DNA of 64,000 bases from positions 248,001 to 312,000 of the forward strand of contig NZ_BCTK01000006.1 of the NCBI RefSeq assembly GCF_001571245.1, given 5' to 3'. Under the pieces are notes generated by a model that was not told where the DNA came from, did no database searches, and saw nothing but the letters and a program-made list of their open reading frames with translations. How positions within the stretch are numbered: the stretch's first letter is position 1; each line of letters opens with the position of its first letter. The position numbers were made by a program, and so were the translations under genes. Below are positions 15,679-23,509 of this stretch, in pieces. Origin of the DNA: Achromobacter piechaudii NBRC 102461. GTDB taxonomy: Bacteria; Pseudomonadota; Gammaproteobacteria; Burkholderiales; Burkholderiaceae_B.

Positions 15679-17982
15679 TTATGCCGCTAGCGCCGCATGC
15701 ACAGCCTGCGGCGTAAACGGGGCTTCATAGAAGCGCTTGCCGGTGGCGTCGAACATCGCGTTCGCAATCGCGGCCGGGCCGGGCACTGACGCCGATTCGC
15801 CCGCGCCCATTGGTGGCTCGTCCTGGCGCGGCATCAGCAAGACTTCGATGGGCGGCACGTCCTTGAATCCGATGATGGGGTAGCCGCCCCATTCGCGGCT
15901 GACGACGCCGGCCTCATCGAAATCAACTTTTTCAAGCAGGCAGCGGCTCAGGGTCTGGATGACGTTGCCGTGTACCTGATGGCGCACGCCGTCCGGGTTC
16001 ACGATCATGCCCGTGTCCTGGCCGACGACGATGCGTTCGACGCGCACGCGGCCCGAGGCCGGGTCGACGCTCAGGTCGATCACCCACGCGGCCCACGCCG
16101 CGCCAAAGCCGGGAAACTTGCTGTGCACGTAGCGCGCGTAGGCAACGCCTCTACCGCGCAATAGGCCGTCGGCCTGTGGCTTGCCCCGGCTGCCCCTCGC
16201 TTGCGGCGTCCAGCCCGCCTGCTTGGCGGTGGCTGCGATCAGCGCGGTGGCGCGCGTGTCGTCCAGGTTGCGCAGGCGGTATTCAACGGGATCGACGCCT
16301 GCGGCCTCGGCCAGTTCGTCGATCATGCAGTCATGTGCGAAGGAATTGGGCAAGGCGGACACGCCCCGCAGCCACGACGCGCGCACCAGCGGCGGCATGT
16401 CGTGGCAGACCACGCGGCGCGCGGCGTAGCGGTACGGGGGCGTGGCGGTGCGGTCGCCCATTTCCAGCGTGCGCGGCTCGCCCGAGACGACGCCCGTCAG
16501 CAGCAAGGCCAATAGCGGCGCGTCGTTGGACGGGTAGCGTACGGCGAAGTCGACGGCCAGCAGCGTGCCCTGCGCGTCGATGGCCGCGCCCACGTCCATC
16601 AATTGCCCGGTGCCTTTCGGTTCCCATTGGTGCTCTTGTTCGCGCGACAGTTGCACGCGCACGGGCGCGCCGACGGCGATTGACAGCAGCGCGGCATCGG
16701 CGCAGACGTCGTCCGCGCAGTTGCGGCCATAGCAGCCGGCGGCCTCCAGCCGGATCAGGTCGATCTGGCCTTCGCCCAGGTTCAGCAAGCGGTCCAGGTC
16801 GGTGCGCAGCATGTGCGGGTTCTGCGTGCCGGTCCACACGGTAAGCCGGCCATCCTGAAATTCAGCGACAGCGCACGACGGGCCGATCGAGGCGTGCATC
16901 TGATACGGCCATACATAGGTGCGGCGCAGATGCGTGGCGGCTTGCGCGCAGGCGGCGTCCACGTCGCCCTCGTCGATCAGCGGGCGCGCGCGGGCGGGTT
17001 GCGCGCGGATGGCGGCGGCCACGTCGGCAAGGCTGGGCGCGGGCGCGGTGGGCTGCCAGCGCACCTTCAGCGCCCGCATCGCGGCGATGGCCTGTTCTTC
17101 GCGGTCGGCCACCACGCCGACGAAATCGCCTTGCACCACCACCTGCACGTTGCCAGGCAGATGCGCGACCGAGGCGTGGTCCACGTCGATCAGGCATCGG
17201 CCGATGAAGTCACCGGCATCGCGCCCTGGATGCGGCGGACGGACGACGCGGCCGTGGCGCATGCCGGGCACGCGCACATCGTGCACGAAGCTCAGTTCTC
17301 CGGTGGCCTTGGCCGGGATGTCCACGCGCGCGACGCCCTGGCCGACGATGCGGTATTCGCTGGCGGGCTTGAGGCGCACGGGCTGATCGGGCGGCAGCAA
17401 GGTCAGGCGAATGTGTTGGCCGATCAGCAGGTCGCCGTAGCTGAGTCGGTGCGCCTCGCCGTGGGGGGCAGCATCAACGGGTTGCACTACGCCATCGCGC
17501 ACGTGCAGCGCGTCGCGCGGGAGGTCCCAGCGCTGTGCCGCCAGCATCAGCAGATGCTCGCGCGCCTGCGCGGCGGCGCGACGCAAGGGCACCGCAGAGA
17601 TCTGGATGCTGGCGCTGGCGATGGTCGGGCCTTGGTTGGGGGCGGCGTTGGTATGGCCCAGCACCATGTCCAGCCGCGACAGGGGCACGTCGAGTTCTTC
17701 GGCAACGATCTGCGCAAGCGACGTGCGGATGCCGGTGCCCAGGTCCACGTGCCCGTTGAACGCCAGCACGCGCCAGCCGGGCGAGGGCAGGTCGTCGGCG
17801 ATCAGGCCGGCGTCGCGCACGATGGCGATGAAGATCTCGGGGGTTGGCTGGACGTAGTTCGATGCGCTTCCCGGCTGGCCCGGCGCCGGCTTGGGCGGCG
17901 CGGACGGCTCGCGCACGACGAGCAGCGCGTCGGGGTGCGCAAGCAGCGCGCCGGGCAGCAGTTGAGGCTGGGGCAGGGGCAT
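15679..17982 (-). CDS. nicB: Nicotinate dehydrogenase large subunit, molybdopterin-binding, without cytochrome tail
   Basis: A 767-aa catalytic subunit of a xanthine-oxidase-family molybdenum hydroxylase. It hydroxylates nicotinate to 6-hydroxynicotinate with the 2Fe-2S subunit NicA. It has the permuted IorB/NicB architecture: a Mo-binding block near the N-terminus (GHVDLGTGIRTSLAQIVAEEL) before the usual VVRPP start at about residue 240. Further landmarks are EAAGCYGRNCADD near 415, SREQEHQWEPKG, and the C-terminal GAGES, whose Glu729 is the catalytic base. P. putida NicB carries three cytochrome c domains after this point; here the protein stops. It is the last gene of the nicEDXF operon, 36 bases after nicF and in the same frame as nicF, with no strong ribosome binding site. 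Confidence 0.85.
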   Translation of the reverse strand: MPLPQPQLLPGALLAHPDALLVVREPSAPPKPAPGQPGSASNYVQPTPEIFIAIVRDAGLIADDLPSPGWRVLAFNGHVDLGTGIRTSLAQIVAEELDVPLSRLDMVLGHTNAAPNQGPTIASASIQISAVPLRRAAAQAREHLLMLAAQRWDLPRDALHVRDGVVQPVDAAPHGEAHRLSYGDLLIGQHIRLTLLPPDQPVRLKPASEYRIVGQGVARVDIPAKATGELSFVHDVRVPGMRHGRVVRPPHPGRDAGDFIGRCLIDVDHASVAHLPGNVQVVVQGDFVGVVADREEQAIAAMRALKVRWQPTAPAPSLADVAAAIRAQPARARPLIDEGDVDAACAQAATHLRRTYVWPYQMHASIGPSCAVAEFQDGRLTVWTGTQNPHMLRTDLDRLLNLGEGQIDLIRLEAAGCYGRNCADDVCADAALLSIAVGAPVRVQLSREQEHQWEPKGTGQLMDVGAAIDAQGTLLAVDFAVRYPSNDAPLLALLLTGVVSGEPRTLEMGDRTATPPYRYAARRVVCHDMPPLVRASWLRGVSALPNSFAHDCMIDELAEAAGVDPVEYRLRNLDDTRATALIAATAKQAGWTPQARGSRGKPQADGLLRGRGVAYARYVHSKFPGFGAAWAAWVIDLSVDPASGRVRVERIVVGQDTGMIVNPDGVRHQVHGNVIQTLSRCLLEKVDFDEAGVVSREWGGYPIIGFKDVPPIEVLLMPRQDEPPMGAGESASVPGPAAIANAMFDATGKRFYEAPFTPQAVHAALAA

Positions 17983-18018
17983 GAAGAAGAGGGTCCGGAT
18001 CGGTAGCCGATTATGCCG

Positions 18019-18708
18019 CTATCGCGTCGCGCCCGGCACTGGGGCATTTCCCAGCGCACGCGTCTGCGTCAACGCCTCGTCCATGGGCATGACGGCGGCG
18101 TATTTCTGCGCCATGTCGAACAGGTTTGCATCATGCGGACCAATGGCGCGGTCGCCGCAGCAATCGGACACGACCAGCGGCCGGAAGCCCGATTGCATCG
18201 CGTCCACCACGCTGGCGCGCACGCAGCCGCTGGTCACGCAGCCGGCCACCAGCAGCGTCTGCACGCCGCGCTGCGCCAGCCACGGGGCCAGCATGGTGCC
18301 AAAGAAGGCAGACGGCGTGCTCTTGCGCACCACGTATTCGCCGGGCGCGGGGGCCAGTTCCGGCACGATGGCGCTGTTGTGGCTGTCTTCCTTCAACGCC
18401 AGCATGGCGGGCACTTTCAGGCAGAAGATATTGCTGTCGGCGTCGTCGTCCGAAAACACGATGCGGCTGTGCGCCACGGGCCAGCCGGCCTGGCGCGCGT
18501 GGGCCAGCAGATGCCGCGTCTGCGCGATGGCCGGCGCGATGTTGCCGCCGCCCAGCACGGCCGGGTCGGCAAAGCCGTTCACGAAGTCCACGATCAGCAG
18601 ACCGAACGGTGCCTTGAGAGGCAGCGGCGTGCCGAAGCCCTGGCGCGTATAGGCGGAAATGTCGCCGGGCACGGCGTCGCTGGGGATGGTTTGCGATGAG
18701 GCGTTCAT
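18019..18708 (-). CDS. nicF: Maleamate amidohydrolase NicF
   Basis: A 229-aa isochorismatase-like cysteine hydrolase that converts maleamate to maleate and ammonia. The catalytic triad is visible: Asp41 (LLIVDFVNGF), Lys129 (VVRKSTPSAFFGT) and Cys162 (AGCVTSGCVRA). The ATG overlaps the nicX stop by four bases (ATGA), so the two are translationally coupled. A longer upstream reading frame was rejected because it runs inside nicX. Membership of the complete nic set makes the specific function likely rather than a generic nicotinamidase. Confidence 0.92.
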   Translation of the reverse strand: MNASSQTIPSDAVPGDISAYTRQGFGTPLPLKAPFGLLIVDFVNGFADPAVLGGGNIAPAIAQTRHLLAHARQAGWPVAHSRIVFSDDDADSNIFCLKVPAMLALKEDSHNSAIVPELAPAPGEYVVRKSTPSAFFGTMLAPWLAQRGVQTLLVAGCVTSGCVRASVVDAMQSGFRPLVVSDCCGDRAIGPHDANLFDMAQKYAAVMPMDEALTQTRALGNAPVPGATR

Positions 18709-19778
18709 TTGTTGTCCTTGCGGCGGGCGGCATGGGCCAGACCGGGTTCGTCCTGCACCACGCCGTGCGTCACGACGGGCTGACCGTCCAGCGCCACGCT
18801 GCAATGGCGCATGGGGATGTCGATATGGCAGGCGGTGGTGCGGCTGCCGCCCGCTTCGTTGTTGGGGCCCATCGACCACAGGAAATTGCCTTCGAAGGCG
18901 CGGGCGTCCATGCCGATGTGGGCTTCCTTGTTGTAGTGCGCCAGCATCGACCACTGCGCGCGCGGTTGCAGCCCCCAGCCGACGTGCGACACGGCGTAGG
19001 CTTCGGGGTCTTCATACGCCGCCATGTATTCCTTGAGGATGTCGGCCTGCAAGCCGCCGTTGATGCGCGTGACGTAGCCGCGTTCGATGACCAGCTCGAT
19101 GGGATCGGTGACGTAGTCCTTCATGGGCAGCAGGATGTCACCCCGGTCCAGCACCACGCGGCCATGGCTTTGGCCTTCGTTGGGCCAGGTCAGCACGAAG
19201 CCGCTGGGCCAGTGGTCCCAGCGGCCCGGCTCGTCCACGAAACCGTATTCAGAGATGGCAGGAAATTCGCCCAGCTGGCAGCGCAGGTCGGTGCCGGCGT
19301 CTGACGTGATGTGCATCTGGCTGGCCGCCTGGATGCGCTTTGCGGCGGCTTGCACGCGGCTGCGGTCGGCCTCGGTGGGCACCAGCCGGCACAGCACTTC
19401 GGGCGGCTCGATGGCCAGCAGAATCTTGGTGCCCGTCTGCAATATCTCGTGCTGCTCGGGCGAGAACAGCAGCGTCATCAGGTCCAGCACCAGATCGCTG
19501 GCGTTGAGCGCGGCGATGGCGGCAGGGTTGCCCGTCAGCGGCGTGGCGCCCAGGTACGCGAGCGCGTCGCGGCTGATGGATTTTTCGGCGTTGACGGGCG
19601 GCAGGTCCAGCCGGTTGACGCGTGCGCCCAGGTCGGTGGCGGCCGCGATGGCGCAGCGCAGCGTTTGCGGGTGCGTGTCGGCGCCGGTCAGCACGGTGAC
19701 GATCTGGCCGGCCTGGAGCCGCGACAGCGTCAGTACCTGCTTCCAGGCGTGGATCAAATCGATATCGCTGACGGACAT
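18705..19778 (-). CDS. nicX: 2,5-dihydroxypyridine 5,6-dioxygenase NicX
   Basis: A 357-aa mononuclear Fe(II) ring-cleaving dioxygenase that opens 2,5-dihydroxypyridine to N-formylmaleamate. It belongs to the family once called thermophilic aminopeptidases. The ligands reported for P. putida NicX fall at identical numbers here: Glu177 (AISEYGF), His265 (AVSHVGWG), His318 and Asp320 (TTACHIDIPM). That agreement also supports the chosen start, an ATG preceded by AAGGAAC; the upstream extension to 19949 was rejected. It lies 44 bases downstream of nicD. Confidence 0.95.
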   Translation of the reverse strand: MSVSDIDLIHAWKQVLTLSRLQAGQIVTVLTGADTHPQTLRCAIAAATDLGARVNRLDLPPVNAEKSISRDALAYLGATPLTGNPAAIAALNASDLVLDLMTLLFSPEQHEILQTGTKILLAIEPPEVLCRLVPTEADRSRVQAAAKRIQAASQMHITSDAGTDLRCQLGEFPAISEYGFVDEPGRWDHWPSGFVLTWPNEGQSHGRVVLDRGDILLPMKDYVTDPIELVIERGYVTRINGGLQADILKEYMAAYEDPEAYAVSHVGWGLQPRAQWSMLAHYNKEAHIGMDARAFEGNFLWSMGPNNEAGGSRTTACHIDIPMRHCSVALDGQPVVTHGVVQDEPGLAHAARRKDNK

Positions 19779-19822
19779 GGCAAGTTCCTTGGGGTTCAGC
19801 AGCGCAAAGGGAAGAAGGCGGA

Positions 19823-20659
19823 TCAGTCGATGGGGCAGCCGAGGAAGTCGCCAAAGGCCCGGTAGAAACCGGCTTCGTTGTCCCACGGAATCATGTGGCC
19901 TGCGCCGGGCACGCGCACGTGCTGCGTCTGCGGCGCCAGCCCCTGCCATTCGGCCACGTCGTCATCGCCCACGACACCGCCCTTTTCAGCGGTCATCAAC
20001 AGCAGCGGGATCTTGATGGCGGGCAGGTCGGCATGGATGTCGTCGCGGCCGAAGTCCTCGAAGCTTTGCACGATGGCCGGTTCGAAGCAGGTGTGCAGCC
20101 ATTGCGCGCGCAACTGGCGCTGGGCGTCGGTCCAGGTGGGGCAGAAGGCCAGCATGTCCTCGGCGCTCATGCCGTGCGTGGCTTGCCGGATGGAATCCAC
20201 GTACCACGCCAGGTTGGCCGGGTAGGGGCGGCGGCCCGGACCCGAGACGGGCGGGTCCACGATGACCAGGCGCGCGAGGCCTTCGGGTTGGCTGCGCGCC
20301 GCGCGCACGGCGATGCGGCCGCCCATGGAATGGCCCACCAGCGCGTAGTCGGTCAGGTGCAAGGCTTGAGCGAAGGCCGTGACGTCGGCGGCTTGCGCGT
20401 CCAGTCCGTAGTCCAGCCCGGGGCCCGATGCCGACAAGCCCCGGCCGCGCACGTCCAGCACATAGGTGTCGAAGTGGCGTCCCAGGTGTTCGGCGACAAA
20501 GCCCCACGTGACGGCCGGGCTGGTGATGCCGGGAATGAGGATGACGGCGGGGCGGCCGGCGCGCTCGCCCGTGGCGCCGCCGTAGCGCAGGTAATGCTGG
20601 CGGATGCCATTGGCGTGTACGTTGCCGCCGTACAGATAGGTGCTGGTGGATTGCGTCAT
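19823..20659 (-). CDS. nicD: N-formylmaleamate deformylase NicD
   Basis: A 278-aa alpha/beta hydrolase that removes formate from N-formylmaleamate, giving maleamate. The catalytic triad is Ser111 (nucleophile elbow VGHSMGG), Asp135 (VIVDPPV) and His255 (GAGHMIPWD). The spacing between the three equals that of P. putida NicD (101/125/245), with a 10-residue longer N-terminus. The start overlaps the nicE stop by four bases (ATGA). Confidence 0.93.
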   Translation of the reverse strand: MTQSTSTYLYGGNVHANGIRQHYLRYGGATGERAGRPAVILIPGITSPAVTWGFVAEHLGRHFDTYVLDVRGRGLSASGPGLDYGLDAQAADVTAFAQALHLTDYALVGHSMGGRIAVRAARSQPEGLARLVIVDPPVSGPGRRPYPANLAWYVDSIRQATHGMSAEDMLAFCPTWTDAQRQLRAQWLHTCFEPAIVQSFEDFGRDDIHADLPAIKIPLLLMTAEKGGVVGDDDVAEWQGLAPQTQHVRVPGAGHMIPWDNEAGFYRAFGDFLGCPID

Positions 20660-21432
20660 TGTGCGTTCCTGGAATAGGGGTAAGCGCCCGAGAGCAGGGC
20701 GCCTGCGCCGGGCACCACCGGATCCAGCCCGAGTTCTTTCAGGATGGCGTAGGTGGTGGCGATGGAGGCGGTCAGCACGGGCTTGCCGGTTTCCGCTTCC
20801 ACTTGCGAGACGGCGGGCAGCGAGGGCATCTGCACGCAGGCGGACAGCACGATCACATCGGCGTCGGCCACGTTCATGCCAGCGACGATGGCCGGCAGCT
20901 TGGCGGGGTCGTGGCGGCCCACTTCCAGGTTGTCGGGAATTTCCAGGGCGCGCCAGTCGACGATCTCGAAGCCTTCAGCGGCGATGTAGTCCATGACGAG
21001 TTCGGTCAGCGGCACCATGTAGGGCGCGACCAGCGCGATCTTCTTGGCGCCCATGACGTGCAGCGCTTCGACCAGCGCGCCCGCGCTGGTGATGACGGGC
21101 GCCGACGCGCCGTTCTCGGCCGTGCGTTCGGTCAGGCGTTGTTGCGAGACGCGGTGATAGCCGCGTCCCATGGCCATGATGGCCACCAGGCAGGCATAGC
21201 CCAGCACGTCCACGCGCGCATCGCTCAGTTCCAGCGCGCACCGATCGCTTTCGGCGTCCATGGCGGCCAGCTCTTCCTTTTGCACCTTCTTCATGCGCAT
21301 GCGGCTGGAGTGGAAGGTGAAGCGGTCGGCGGGGCGCAGCGACGAATGCGCCTGCAACATGGCGGGCACTTCGGTTTCCATCGTTGTGTTGGAGCTGGGG
21401 ACGATCTGCCCAATTCGGAATGTCTTGGTCAT
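20656..21432 (-). CDS. nicE: Maleate cis-trans isomerase NicE
   Basis: A 258-aa Asp/Glu racemase-superfamily enzyme that isomerises maleate to fumarate, which enters the TCA cycle. The two catalytic cysteines are Cys81 (GYACLVA) and Cys199 (LSACVQMPS), matching the Cys82/Cys200 pair of the P. putida enzyme. The N-terminal RIGQIVPSSNTTMETE is typical. It is the first gene of the minus-strand nic operon and is followed directly by overlapping nicD. It is transcribed away from nicC across a 271-base control region. Confidence 0.94.
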   Translation of the reverse strand: MTKTFRIGQIVPSSNTTMETEVPAMLQAHSSLRPADRFTFHSSRMRMKKVQKEELAAMDAESDRCALELSDARVDVLGYACLVAIMAMGRGYHRVSQQRLTERTAENGASAPVITSAGALVEALHVMGAKKIALVAPYMVPLTELVMDYIAAEGFEIVDWRALEIPDNLEVGRHDPAKLPAIVAGMNVADADVIVLSACVQMPSLPAVSQVEAETGKPVLTASIATTYAILKELGLDPVVPGAGALLSGAYPYSRNAQ

Positions 21433-21482
21433 GAAGAGCCTTGAAAAGCGTCGGGACTAGGGTTTTCGATAAATTCAAAAGA

Positions 21483-21494
21483 AGCGTATACGCT
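21483..21494. promoter_or_regulatory. 12-base palindrome in the nicE/nicC control region
   Basis: AGCGTATACGCT is a perfect palindrome 51 bases upstream of nicE, on the nicE side of the divergent region. It could be part of the nicE promoter or a regulator site. It differs in sequence from the TTTTCACC repeat at 21544. Confidence 0.35.
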
Positions 21495-21543
21495 CTATTC
21501 TTGCAAAGAGCGACGCAGAAGGCCAGCCCGGTTTCCGTAGTGG

Positions 21544-21565
21544 TTTTCACCTAATAGGGTGAAAA
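21544..21565. promoter_or_regulatory. Probable NicR (MarR-type) operator
   Basis: TTTTCACC-N6-GGTGAAAA is a perfect 8-base inverted repeat near the middle of the divergent nicE/nicC region. Its 22-base size fits a MarR dimer. A weaker copy of the same layout (GCACTATTTTGGTG) begins just downstream. The half-site GGTGAA also occurs just upstream of a TTGACA box before nicR (28441-28446). NicR-type regulators repress nic genes and release on 6-hydroxynicotinate; that this repeat is the site is inference. Confidence 0.55.
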
Positions 21566-21670
21566 ATATGCACTATTTTGGTGATGCGTCTTGGGGTTTA
21601 CGCTTGGATTGCACATGAGGTGTATCCATAAATTAAGCGTGTACTTCATAATTTTGCAGAATTCGCTTGA

Positions 21671-22861
<1,191 letters not shown>

Positions 22862-22954
22862 TGCCTGTCCGCCGCGCGGGCACAGGGGCTTGCCCCCTGG
22901 CCCGCGTCGCGGCAACCTTCGTACTTTTCGAACCGCGAGCCTGCGCCACGCCCC

Positions 22955-23509
22955 ATGGGATCCTCAGTCAATTCAAGCACCGCCCCACGCCCGATCCGCT
23001 TGAACGTCAACGGATGCGAGTGCGACGTGCCCGCGTCGTCCGACACGGCGTTGCTGCACGTGCTGCGCAATGACCTGGCGTTGAACGGGCCCAAGTATGG
23101 TTGCGGCCTGGGCGAGTGCGGCGCGTGCACGGTATTGATCGACGGCGTTGCGGCACGCTCTTGCGTGATCCCGGTCAGGGCCGCGCAGGGCAGGGCGGTG
23201 ACCACGCTGGAAGGCCTGGGCACGCGCCAGCAGCCCGGGTCTACACAACAGGCGTTCATCGACTGCCAGGCGGCGCAGTGCGGCTACTGCCTGAACGGCA
23301 TGATCATGACGGTGGAGGCGCTGTTGCGCCGCAATCCCAATCCTTCCGAGGAAGCGTTGCGCAACGAACTGCATCACAATCTTTGCCGCTGCGGCACGCA
23401 TGTGGAAATCATGCAGGCGGCGTTGCGGGCGGTGCGCTTGCGTGCGGGCGGCGATGGGGCATCAGGCTTGATCGCGCCGCATGCCGTGGACGGCGGGCCT
23501 GCACGATGA
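22955..23509 (+). CDS. nicA: Nicotinate dehydrogenase small subunit NicA (2Fe-2S)
   Basis: A 184-aa electron-transfer subunit of the molybdenum hydroxylase. The N-terminal plant-ferredoxin-type cluster is bound by GCGLGECGACTV plus a later Cys (ARSCVIP). The C-terminal all-alpha cluster is bound by QCGYCLNG and NLCRCGTH. All eight ligands are present. The tail after residue 155 is longer and less conserved than usual. Its stop overlaps the start of the cytochrome fusion gene (ATGA), while the true Mo subunit is in the opposite operon, so holoenzyme assembly needs products of both operons. Confidence 0.93.
   Translation: MGSSVNSSTAPRPIRLNVNGCECDVPASSDTALLHVLRNDLALNGPKYGCGLGECGACTVLIDGVAARSCVIPVRAAQGRAVTTLEGLGTRQQPGSTQQAFIDCQAAQCGYCLNGMIMTVEALLRRNPNPSEEALRNELHHNLCRCGTHVEIMQAALRAVRLRAGGDGASGLIAPHAVDGGPAR

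Noticed and set aside
23101-23505. N-terminal extension of the cytochrome fusion to 1133 aa
   Set aside because: This stretch overlaps nicA in another frame, where all eight iron-sulfur Cys are encoded; ATG 23506 with ATGA overlap is the natural start.
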